From positions 1-25,789 of IMG/VR virus record IMGVR_UViG_3300009603_000053: a DNA stretch of 25,789 nt; one strand, written 5' to 3'. This document shows positions 12,589 through 20,915 of this stretch, piece after piece. The notes beneath the pieces were generated by a model. It saw only the letters and a list, made by a program, of their open reading frames with translations, did no database searches and had not been told where the DNA came from. Source of the DNA: a virus. The position numbers were made by a program, and so were the translations under genes. Each line of letters opens with the position of its first letter. The first letter of the stretch is position 1.

Positions 12589-15035
12589 TGGCGAAAGTTT
12601 TTCCGGTACAAACAAATTTTACAGCCGGGGAATTTTCTCCCAGGTTGTTGGGAAGGGTTGACGTTGCTAAATACAACAACGCTCTAAAGACCCTCGAGAA
12701 TGCCTATGTTCTGCCGCATGGCGGGTTGAAGCGCCGTGGTGGATCCCATTTTATCGCCCAGGCAAAAGTCACGGCATCCGGATCCGAGATGATGCCGAAC
12801 GGCACCTTTGCCTCGGACATTGCCGGCTGGACTAACAAATCTGTTGGCACGGGTTCAATCGCACACTCAACCAATTTAATGAATATTGTTTCTTCCAACG
12901 CTTCAAATTACGGTTGGGCGGAAGAACAGATTACCACGGTAAAAGGTCAGCGTTACGTTTTAGGATTTGTTATCGGGACCGGTGCTATCAGTCTGCAAAT
13001 CGGGAACAGTAGCGGCGGTGAGCAAGTGTACACCTCAACCGAGTTTGCGGTCGGTACACATACGATGGAATTTACAGCGCAAAGCACCGATACATACATG
13101 GGCTGGAAACATACGACTGGTGCAACTCATACCCTTGACACGGTTACTCTTAAAACAGGGGATTTTGACAAAAAAGTTCGTGTCTTTCAATTCGAATTTT
13201 CAACCACTCAAGCTTATATTTTGGAGTTTGGCAATCTTTACGTTCGCATCTATAAAGATAATGGACAAATAAGATCAGGCGGTAAACCGGTCGAATTGAC
13301 CACACCTTACACCGAAGCGGATCTGTACGATTTAAAATTTTGTCAGTCGGCTGACACACTTTATGTTGCTGGAAGAAATTACGCCCCCCGGAAAATAACA
13401 CGCTCAAGTCATACCGCATGGACCTTAACCACAATTTCTTTCTCCGGAGCTCCGGCAAGTTTTGCCGGATCCGCTGATGAATACCCGGCGTGTGTCACTT
13501 TCTTTGAAGAACGATTATATTGGGCTGGATCCAATGATAACCCACAAACTATTTGGGCATCAAAATCAGGTGACTTTGAAAACATGGCCGTAGGATCAGG
13601 GGCCGCCGATGATGCAATCGAGTTTGCCCTGGCCGCAAGCCAGGTGAATGTCATTCAATGGCTGATCGGATCATCTGCCGGGTTGATTGTTGGAACCGTT
13701 GGAGGTGAATTTAAACTAACGGGCGGAACAGCCCCGGTGACTCCGACCAATGTCCAGGTAATACCGGAAACAAGATACGGATCCAATAACGTGACCCCAA
13801 TCGAAGCCGGTCGCGCTGTTTTGTATATCCAGCGTGCCGGAACCAAGTTAAGGGAGCTCGCGTTTAATTTGGACGTTGATGGCCTAGTTGCTCCTGACAT
13901 GACAATTTTATCAGAACATATTAGTGCCGGTGGCATTGTTGATATGGCCTACCAACAAGAACCCGATACCCTGGTTTGGCTGGTGCGTGCCGATGGGACC
14001 TTGATTAATGTGACTTATGAACGTGATCAGAATGTTGTTGCATGGGCACGCCATCCGGTCGGTGGATATTTTGGTAACGCTACTATCACGGTTACGGATT
14101 ACGCCAATATCGCGGTCGGCACCACTTTGATTTTTACCAAATCCGATGGGACCACGGTGACTTTTACTTCCGAGGCTTCTGGCGGTACTGCACCCTCGGC
14201 GGATAACGGTTGGAGGCCGAACGAATCGAATGATACGACTGCTGATAATTTATTTACAGCAATCAACGCACACGCGGATTTTACCGTGTCCAACCCGGCG
14301 GCCAATGTGGTCACGGTTGAGGAAACCGTGCATAAGGTCGGGTACCTGACGATTGCAAGCTCTGATACGACAAGACTCGCGGTGACCGATGAAGGCAATG
14401 CGGTAGTCGAATCCGTAGCATGTATCCCAAGTGTTGACGGGTTATCCGATGAAGTATGGATCAGTGTCAAGCGAACGATTAACCAGACAACCAAACGATT
14501 TATTGAATACCTGGATCCGGCAATTTATGTGGATTCAGGACTCACTTATTCCGGCGCGGCTGCAACCACATTTTCCGGGCTCGAACATCTGGAAGGGGAA
14601 ACGGTGCAGATTATTGCCGGCAGTGCTACCAGTAAGGCAGTTTATCCGGATGCCACGGTTGCCGATGGCAGCGTATCGATCACGGGTAACGGTAGAACCC
14701 ATGCTTATATCGGGCTCGGCTATAACACAACATTAACCACTTTATCCCCGGAGTTTGAACTGCAAGGCGGCGGATCCACGGTCGGACTGAAGAAATCATG
14801 GAACCGTGTCCAGGTCAATGTTTACCAGACGGTCGGGCTTACGATTAATAACCAGGATATTGTTTTTCGAATCACCTCGGATTTACTGGACAATCCTCCC
14901 CCGGAATTTACCGGTATTAAAGACATTACCCAGTTGGGATGGGATGCGGAGGATCTCGAATTAACTATCCAGCAAAAACAGGGATTGCCAATGACGATAT
15001 TAAATATTACAGGAGAACTAACGGTGACCCAGTAA
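12588..15035 (+). CDS. Tail tubular protein B-like (gp12-type) tail nozzle with inserted domains
   Basis: An 815-residue protein of the podoviral tail nozzle family. Hallmarks are QTNFTAGEFSPRLLGRVDVA (near 8-27), HGGLKRRGGSHFIA (44-57), VRVFQFEFSTTQAYILEFG (197-215), TFFEERLYWAGSN and the late DEVWISVKRTINQTTKRFIE. The protein closes the tail tube distal to gp11. Residues about 63-192 look like an inserted beta-sandwich (MMPNGTFASDIAGWTNKS, then YVLGFVIGTGAISLQIG) of carbohydrate-binding type. Residues about 496-603 form a second insertion (TVTDYANIAVGTTLIFTKSD, ending SSDTTRLAVTDEG). The family usually runs straight across both sites. The ATG shares a base with the previous stop. Confidence 0.92.
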   Translation: MAKVFPVQTNFTAGEFSPRLLGRVDVAKYNNALKTLENAYVLPHGGLKRRGGSHFIAQAKVTASGSEMMPNGTFASDIAGWTNKSVGTGSIAHSTNLMNIVSSNASNYGWAEEQITTVKGQRYVLGFVIGTGAISLQIGNSSGGEQVYTSTEFAVGTHTMEFTAQSTDTYMGWKHTTGATHTLDTVTLKTGDFDKKVRVFQFEFSTTQAYILEFGNLYVRIYKDNGQIRSGGKPVELTTPYTEADLYDLKFCQSADTLYVAGRNYAPRKITRSSHTAWTLTTISFSGAPASFAGSADEYPACVTFFEERLYWAGSNDNPQTIWASKSGDFENMAVGSGAADDAIEFALAASQVNVIQWLIGSSAGLIVGTVGGEFKLTGGTAPVTPTNVQVIPETRYGSNNVTPIEAGRAVLYIQRAGTKLRELAFNLDVDGLVAPDMTILSEHISAGGIVDMAYQQEPDTLVWLVRADGTLINVTYERDQNVVAWARHPVGGYFGNATITVTDYANIAVGTTLIFTKSDGTTVTFTSEASGGTAPSADNGWRPNESNDTTADNLFTAINAHADFTVSNPAANVVTVEETVHKVGYLTIASSDTTRLAVTDEGNAVVESVACIPSVDGLSDEVWISVKRTINQTTKRFIEYLDPAIYVDSGLTYSGAAATTFSGLEHLEGETVQIIAGSATSKAVYPDATVADGSVSITGNGRTHAYIGLGYNTTLTTLSPEFELQGGGSTVGLKKSWNRVQVNVYQTVGLTINNQDIVFRITSDLLDNPPPEFTGIKDITQLGWDAEDLELTIQQKQGLPMTILNITGELTVTQ

Positions 15036-15475
15036 TGAAATACAAAATTGTGCCATTCAAACAGGAACATTGGGACATGATCGAATTCCGGGAGTTTGAA
15101 CGGGTAGCGATGGAAAAAGTTTTAAATGAAATCCGGCTCCGGGTTACTGCTTCCGGGCCGACTTACACCGGGTTTGTAGATGACAAGGTGGCCGGGTTTG
15201 CCGGGGTTATGCTCATGTGGCCGGGCGTTGGTGAAGGATGGATATTGGGGTCGAATTTATTTGAGAGCAATAAATTATGGTTTGTAAGGAATGTGAAAAG
15301 GTACCTGGAAAACATTATGAATACACATCAAATGCATAGAGTACAGACAACGGTGATGCATGGTCATACCGAACTGATTCGCCTGGTTGAATTTTTAGGA
15401 ATGAAATTTGAAGGTCGTCTAAGAAATTACGGGCCGAACGGTGAGGATTATCTAATATATGGGAGGACTCAATAA
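15035..15475 (+). CDS. GNAT-like acetyltransferase-fold protein (gp13-type position)
   Basis: A 146-residue protein, MKYKIVPFKQEHWDMIEFRE onward. It has a strand-rich centre (TYTGFVDDKVAGFAGVML), a helix region (LWFVRNVKRYLENIMNTH) and a typical GNAT end (RVQTTVMHGHTELIRLVEF, then GMKFEGRLRNYGPNGEDY). T7-like phages place a gp13-type protein, often annotated acetyltransferase, exactly here between the nozzle and internal virion genes. It helps internal protein assembly in T7 and need not be catalytic. The expected acetyl-CoA loop (Q/R-x-x-G-x-G/A) is not convincing, so enzyme activity is doubtful. ATG 15035 overlaps the preceding stop. Confidence 0.8.
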   Translation: MKYKIVPFKQEHWDMIEFREFERVAMEKVLNEIRLRVTASGPTYTGFVDDKVAGFAGVMLMWPGVGEGWILGSNLFESNKLWFVRNVKRYLENIMNTHQMHRVQTTVMHGHTELIRLVEFLGMKFEGRLRNYGPNGEDYLIYGRTQ

Positions 15476-16159
15476 ATGGCACAAGCTCTCCCCTATATAA
15501 CGATGGCAGTTCAGGTTTTCGGGACGATCAGGCAATCACAAGCACAAGCCGCGGTCATGGAACAGAATGCCGCGATTGCCAGGCGTGATGCAGTGATCCA
15601 GCAACAAAATGCAACATACAACGCACAAGTTCTCGAGATGGAAGCCAAACAATCCGAACAAATTGCTGCTTACAATGCGGCGGTTTTAGAAAACGAAGCG
15701 ATTGCCGCTGAACAGCAAGCCCAGTACGAAGCGGATAAATCAAGGCGTGATGCGGCAAGGTTACGCGGTGAGCAAACCGCATTGTATGGATTCGCCGGGG
15801 TCCAGATGACAGGCACACCGTTAGTGATCGAGGCGGATTCGGAATTCATGGCCGAAGCAAACGAAGCGAATCTTTTACATCTCGGTTCAGTGAATGCTTA
15901 CAAATCAAGAAGTCAGGCAACATTACAAACTTATCAAGCTGGCGTTGAAGCCGGTCGGTATCGTTCCGAAGCATCCGAAACAATACGGCAAGGCACAATT
16001 GCCGGACAGGCGTTGATGTCGGAGGCCGAGATCAGTGAGTTCCAAGCCGGGGAAACCAGGACGGCTGGTTATATGAAGGCTGGTTCAACTATTTTATCCG
16101 GTGCCGGTAAACTGGGTGATACGAAGAAAAAGCCTCCAATAAAAAAGAAAACAAACTAA
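15476..16159 (+). CDS. Internal virion protein (gp14-like)
   Basis: A 227-residue, Ala/Gln/Glu-rich protein. After a short hydrophobic start (ALPYITMAVQVFGTI) it runs as a long helix (AAVMEQNAAIARRDAVIQQQ, AAYNAAVLENEAIAAEQQA), then DKSRRDAARLRGEQTALYGF and AGVQMTGTPLVI. The phrase R-G-x-Q-x-A-x-Y/F-A-x-x-G-V-x-x-x-G-S/T-P is the hallmark of podoviral internal proteins equivalent to T7 gp14. Such proteins are ejected at infection and are thought to form the outer-membrane part of the DNA channel. GGGAGG is well placed. The C-terminus is Lys-rich (KKKPPIKKKTN). Confidence 0.88.
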   Translation: MAQALPYITMAVQVFGTIRQSQAQAAVMEQNAAIARRDAVIQQQNATYNAQVLEMEAKQSEQIAAYNAAVLENEAIAAEQQAQYEADKSRRDAARLRGEQTALYGFAGVQMTGTPLVIEADSEFMAEANEANLLHLGSVNAYKSRSQATLQTYQAGVEAGRYRSEASETIRQGTIAGQALMSEAEISEFQAGETRTAGYMKAGSTILSGAGKLGDTKKKPPIKKKTN

Positions 16160-16160
16160 C

Positions 16161-18494
16161 ATGGCTCAAATTCCAACAATCAAGGCTCAAAGTATACAGG
16201 GGCTCCCGGGAACCGCTGGCGGAGTTCTTTTGACCAGGACCGGTACATCCAATATTCAGATTCAAACGCCCATAACACAAAAGATGAACCCGGCGGCATT
16301 CGGCCAAACCGGGGCGGCGCTTGCCGAGGGTGCGAGTAAAATTTTTAATGAAGTTCTGATTCCCCGTTTGAAAAAAGAAAAAGCGGATCAGGAATATCAG
16401 GAATACGCGGATGCATCGGCATCTTTACATCAGGATATAGATCGATGGCAACTAGATATTGAGAGCGACCCTGGCAAAATGATTGATGGAAAGGATATTG
16501 TTCAAGGAACTTTAGCCAAACAAAAAACTTGGCTCGGTTCGATTGATAATAGTGTGAGCTCGCCGCGTTATCAGGCCGCGCTCAAAGCCCAGTTTGCTCA
16601 AAGGATCAGTACGCTGGCATTAAAGGCGGCTAATTTAAAAAGCAAACATAATAACAAAGTAACCGAAAGCGCATTTACCAAGGCTATCAATGAGCAAATT
16701 ATTGCCAAGTTGCAATTGCCCTCCAAACAAGATGAGGTAACCGTATTACCAAACTGGAACAAAAACTTTCAGACTTTACAAGGTCATGAAAATGGCATTT
16801 TAAAATCCGGTTTGGATCCTATTAAAAAAGCAGAGGCCATCGAAAGTGGACGGCTAAAAATATTTAACGAAGTGGTAGCCCGAATGAAACTGCAAGACCC
16901 TAAACTTGGCATTGAGTTTATGAAATCGGCTCACATTGATAAATTGCTGGAAGGTACTTCAACCGGGTATCAGGCGCGAGTCGATGCTATCAAAGCATTT
17001 CAAGATGTTCAAACAGCGCACACTACCTATGAAAATTTGATTCATAAGGCCCAAGAAGATCGCGATGAAAGTATTGCCGTGGAAACAGTCGAGGCGATGC
17101 ATCCGGTACTTTACGAACAATTGTTTGTTGCCAAAACAGCGGCACAGCGTAGGGCGGAAAATATAGTTGAACTCACGCCGGTTTATCTCGAAACCAATAT
17201 CAAGCCGCTTTACCGCGATGCCAACATGATGGATGATTACAAGGTGCTTTATGACCAAGCACTCAAACATCCAAGTGCAAGGCTGGTCGGTGTTACGGAT
17301 CCCGTGGTACACAACAAATTTTTACAGGAAATTTATAGCGAAACAATAAACATGAATGAGATGCATGCCAGTGAATCTCTTTCACCGGGGAAGAAACTCG
17401 AAATAGACAAGATGATGTTTTCCCGGAAAAGGGGTCAATGGTTGAAAGAGGATTACAAATATACAACTGCCAAAAAAACTTTAGGGAAACTGGTAATGAT
17501 CCCGGCGGATAGCACGGATAAACATCAAAAACAAATGGCCGCGGTTGCGCTCGGCAAGTTCATGGCAATAGAGGAACAGGCACTCACACAGGGTCAAGAG
17601 TGGACACAAAAACATGTTGATTGGTTTAAAGTCACAGAGGATTTAATGACTCAGTATGGAGGTGTTTATAAAAATTATGGGGATGAACATACGCAAACTT
17701 ATTTATATGGATTGAATTTAAAATTACCCAAACAAGTAAGAAATATGGCTTTCCGGGATAACGCCGGAAAAACCATTTACGATTTTGAAGCGCAAGAGGT
17801 AGAGCTCCATAACCTTGCCACTAAAGGAATGATCAAAGGGGAAAAACTAAGAGAAGCATACGAAGTGCTCGACCAGTTCCGCAATATTATTACTCCTAAT
17901 GTTTTGAATGATCAAAGGAAAAAAATACCAGCTAAAGATATTCCGGTATCCAAATTTGGCACCTTTTTAGCCAAGCCGCCAAGTCCGGCGGATATACCCG
18001 AACGGCAAGAGGTTCCCGTTCCAGAGCCTCAACCGACTTCTAATATTATTGATCCGGCAAGGTATCAGGAAATCCCCGAGCCGCCTCCGCCAGCCCAGCC
18101 CGTGGTTGAGCCAGTGGTTGAGCAAGTGATCGAAGAGGTTATTAACGCGGTCACCGAGGAGCCACGGCAAGCAGAAATGTTTTCGGGGGATGAATATTAC
18201 GAAGAATTAAGGAAAGAAAATATTGCGCTTGAAAAAGAAAAGGTCGCGAGGAAACTTGAGAATCAGAAATTCAAAGAGAAGAGTGCGGCGGAGTTTAAAG
18301 AGTGGGAGCGTAGGAATAAGGAGAATAAGGCTGCTAGGAAGGCCGGGATAGCAGAGTTTAATCGGGGAAAGGATCTGTACGGGGAAAAAGGTTATTACGG
18401 CAATAGCAAAGAGGCAACTGAATACAGGAAAGCGCTTGAGGAGAGTTACCCAACTGGGTCGGATTTGATGGACTTAATTAGGAGCGGTAAATAA
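16161..18494 (+). CDS. Internal virion protein (gp15-like position)
   Basis: A 777-residue protein. The N-terminus has QSIQGLPGTAGGVLL and MNPAAFGQTGAALAEGASKI, a start seen in podoviral internal virion proteins. Residues about 65-590 are mostly helical repeats with Lys/Glu (RLKKEKADQEYQEYADAS). A Pro/Glu linker follows (IPEPPPPAQPVVEPVVEQV, about 630-670), and then a highly charged coiled coil (ALEKEKVARKLENQKFKEKS). By position and length it is the counterpart of T7 gp15, thought to form the periplasmic tube for DNA entry. No enzyme motif is visible. It has a weak ribosome-binding site and starts 1 base after the previous stop, so coupling is likely. Confidence 0.78.
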   Translation: MAQIPTIKAQSIQGLPGTAGGVLLTRTGTSNIQIQTPITQKMNPAAFGQTGAALAEGASKIFNEVLIPRLKKEKADQEYQEYADASASLHQDIDRWQLDIESDPGKMIDGKDIVQGTLAKQKTWLGSIDNSVSSPRYQAALKAQFAQRISTLALKAANLKSKHNNKVTESAFTKAINEQIIAKLQLPSKQDEVTVLPNWNKNFQTLQGHENGILKSGLDPIKKAEAIESGRLKIFNEVVARMKLQDPKLGIEFMKSAHIDKLLEGTSTGYQARVDAIKAFQDVQTAHTTYENLIHKAQEDRDESIAVETVEAMHPVLYEQLFVAKTAAQRRAENIVELTPVYLETNIKPLYRDANMMDDYKVLYDQALKHPSARLVGVTDPVVHNKFLQEIYSETINMNEMHASESLSPGKKLEIDKMMFSRKRGQWLKEDYKYTTAKKTLGKLVMIPADSTDKHQKQMAAVALGKFMAIEEQALTQGQEWTQKHVDWFKVTEDLMTQYGGVYKNYGDEHTQTYLYGLNLKLPKQVRNMAFRDNAGKTIYDFEAQEVELHNLATKGMIKGEKLREAYEVLDQFRNIITPNVLNDQRKKIPAKDIPVSKFGTFLAKPPSPADIPERQEVPVPEPQPTSNIIDPARYQEIPEPPPPAQPVVEPVVEQVIEEVINAVTEEPRQAEMFSGDEYYEELRKENIALEKEKVARKLENQKFKEKSAAEFKEWERRNKENKAARKAGIAEFNRGKDLYGEKGYYGNSKEATEYRKALEESYPTGSDLMDLIRSGK

Positions 18495-20911
18495 TGGCAA
18501 CTGAAGAACAATTCGAACCCGATGTCACACTAATATTAGAACAGGACAAACCGCCCGAAGAGGCACCCGTTACCATTCCGGATAAGGACATGAGCAAGGT
18601 GTATTCCGCGAGTGAGGCAAACGCTTATCTTCATGACCAGTTGCTAGAACAGGATGAAGAAACCGGCGAGATTGTTTCACTGGTTGAAAATGTTGTTCCG
18701 GATGGTGATTTCGATGTGACTAAACCGGTCATGCCGAGAGGCGGTAATCGTACCATGAATACCTTTGAAAGCCTGATTCCGGAACCCGAGCTCCAAGCTA
18801 TTAAAGAGGCTGGTGCCATGGGAACCGATACGCTCAATACGGCGGTTCGAATCATCGGCGGATCGGCGGAGGATGCCATCCACAATTCACTAAAATATTT
18901 TTACAGCCTGACCCCGGATTATTTTCAAGATGCATTCGAGCAATCGATGTTCGGTCAAGGCGGAGGTGTTGCCGGAATTACCGGAACCGAACAGCAATTC
19001 GAAGCATCCAGGCTGTTCCCTCACATGGGCGGAGTAGTCGAAGAGGTAGCGCGAGCGATTGGCCAGTTTGCCTGGGGAATGAAAGGCGCCGGTATGTTGC
19101 TCAATACGAAAAAAGCAATTGTTGCTCGCGGCGCTATTTCTGACATGACCGTATTTAATCCTGACCACGGGAACCTCGCGTCATTAATCAGGGACATGGA
19201 TTTCGGTCCGGAAGTGATACAGGATCTCGCGGCATATATCGATTCGACCGAACCTGGGACACAAACCGAGAAACGTGCCCGGATGTTAGCCGAGGGAATT
19301 ATTTTATCCGGCGTGATTGCCGGTGCGATGAAAAGCCCGAAAGCATCCAAGGAAATTTATGAGTGGGGTGAAACATTTTTTGGCGAAGGCGGTACAGGCC
19401 GCCCGGCGGTTGACAAGGTAGTCGAACTGTTATCCGAGATGAAAAAGAAATGGCCATCGGATAAATCATTCCGCGAATATCTGAACCGTCACTTAGGTAA
19501 TGAGGCTGGTACTGTGCCGGGGCCAAAAAAGAAAAAAACAAAAGTAAAAAAATTAAGCCGGACCGAAGAAACCGGAACATTAAATACCATCTACCCGGAA
19601 GTCAACCAAGGTATGGAAGAAACCATGGGTCGCATGGATCCGGTGGAGTCAAAAATGTTGCGCGAGAATATGGAACAACATGCCGGAACTCCATGGGCAG
19701 CCGCAACGGTTCGGGGCCTGACCATCCGGGAATTTTTTCACCGTGCCATGGAAGGCCGGCTGGATGAAGCGATGGAGCTCGCGAATAGTAAATTATGGGG
19801 CAAGGATGCACTGACCAATTATGCGATGGGCAAAGCGTTTGTTCATAGTAAGGCAGCGGTTTTAGAGTTTGCCGGGAACTATTCTTTTATCGGGAAAAAT
19901 CGTAAAGCCGAACTTGATATATCCGGCTCATTTAAAAACTGCAACCCGAGCAAGGATTGTGCAAAATTTTGTTATGCCTCGATAGCTAATGCCAGACCGG
20001 CGGAATTGATGAAGGCGGAATTCACCGAATGGGTTGCGGAGAATCATCCGGCAATTTTAGCCAAGCGTGTGGGTGCACTCTACAGCGCCACGCCGCAAGG
20101 AATGACGGGGCTGGCATTAAGGATTAATGACAAGGGAGATTTATCCGATGCCCAGGTAACATTGATCAAGGCAATGAACAAGCAAGGTCACCGGATGCAG
20201 ATATTTTCCAAGCGCCCGGACCTACTGGCAAAGGTGCCTGACTTTAATTTAAAAATGTTATCGATTGATTCAACCAATTTCGAATTGACCCGGAAGCATC
20301 CGGAATTTCAACTGGCCGTGACCATCACCGATGATATGACTCCGGCAATGATTGCGGAGGTCAATGACCGGGTAGCTGTTTATCTGCCGGTGAATATGAA
20401 AGGCGGCGAGGTCACCCGTGCGGATGTCAAGAAACGCTTTCCGGATTCATTTAAAAAGATGACCAAGAAACTCTGCCCGGTCGATGGCGGCAAGATGAAA
20501 ACAAAACCGGGTACCAGTTTCGTTAGTATTGCCAACAAGACCGCCGAGCCCGGATTATGGACTTGTACAGCATGCGATAAGTTTGGAGCCGCCGGATGTT
20601 TTTTTGGTAAGAACCAGACCGAGAACGCGAAGAAAATTAATAACCAGATCAAACAGGCGAATAGCTCGATACCGAAGCCAACGGCAATAGAAAAAGCAAA
20701 GGAAAAAGTGAATGACATCATTGTGGAAATAGCCGAAACAGCCGATGAAATCCAAGCGACCGCTGGGCGGAAGGGAACCTATTCTATACCGCTCCAAGAA
20801 CAAGAATACTTTGTGAAGGAACAGGCGCGTTTGCGTGGTAAATATGATAAGGCGGTCAAAGAACTGGAAGATTTAGGTGGCACCCCAACTGTAACTTTAT
20901 CAAAAAAGTGA
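18494..20911 (+). CDS. Internal virion protein with Gp88-like cysteine domain
   Basis: An 805-residue protein among the ejection genes. Residues 1-60 are acidic and include FEPDVTLILEQ, echoed in the next large protein. Residues 160-280 contain amphipathic and hydrophobic helices (GIILSGVIAGAM), and 343-355 is a Lys-rich linker. From about 460 to 705 the sequence resembles the phage Gp88 domain. It has Cys483-x5-Cys489-x3-Cys493-Tyr-Ala (CNPSKDCAKFCYA), then ALRINDKGDLSDAQ, HRMQIFSKRPDLL and DFNLKMLSIDST. It closes with Cys661-Pro and Cys691-x2-Cys694-x7-Cys702. Seven cysteines in this layout suggest a metal or iron-sulfur centre. The reaction is unknown. The end is a helical segment (IEKAKEKVNDIIVEIAET). 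AGGAG precedes the ATG. Confidence 0.72.
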   Translation: MATEEQFEPDVTLILEQDKPPEEAPVTIPDKDMSKVYSASEANAYLHDQLLEQDEETGEIVSLVENVVPDGDFDVTKPVMPRGGNRTMNTFESLIPEPELQAIKEAGAMGTDTLNTAVRIIGGSAEDAIHNSLKYFYSLTPDYFQDAFEQSMFGQGGGVAGITGTEQQFEASRLFPHMGGVVEEVARAIGQFAWGMKGAGMLLNTKKAIVARGAISDMTVFNPDHGNLASLIRDMDFGPEVIQDLAAYIDSTEPGTQTEKRARMLAEGIILSGVIAGAMKSPKASKEIYEWGETFFGEGGTGRPAVDKVVELLSEMKKKWPSDKSFREYLNRHLGNEAGTVPGPKKKKTKVKKLSRTEETGTLNTIYPEVNQGMEETMGRMDPVESKMLRENMEQHAGTPWAAATVRGLTIREFFHRAMEGRLDEAMELANSKLWGKDALTNYAMGKAFVHSKAAVLEFAGNYSFIGKNRKAELDISGSFKNCNPSKDCAKFCYASIANARPAELMKAEFTEWVAENHPAILAKRVGALYSATPQGMTGLALRINDKGDLSDAQVTLIKAMNKQGHRMQIFSKRPDLLAKVPDFNLKMLSIDSTNFELTRKHPEFQLAVTITDDMTPAMIAEVNDRVAVYLPVNMKGGEVTRADVKKRFPDSFKKMTKKLCPVDGGKMKTKPGTSFVSIANKTAEPGLWTCTACDKFGAAGCFFGKNQTENAKKINNQIKQANSSIPKPTAIEKAKEKVNDIIVEIAETADEIQATAGRKGTYSIPLQEQEYFVKEQARLRGKYDKAVKELEDLGGTPTVTLSKK

Positions 20912-20915
20912 TATA

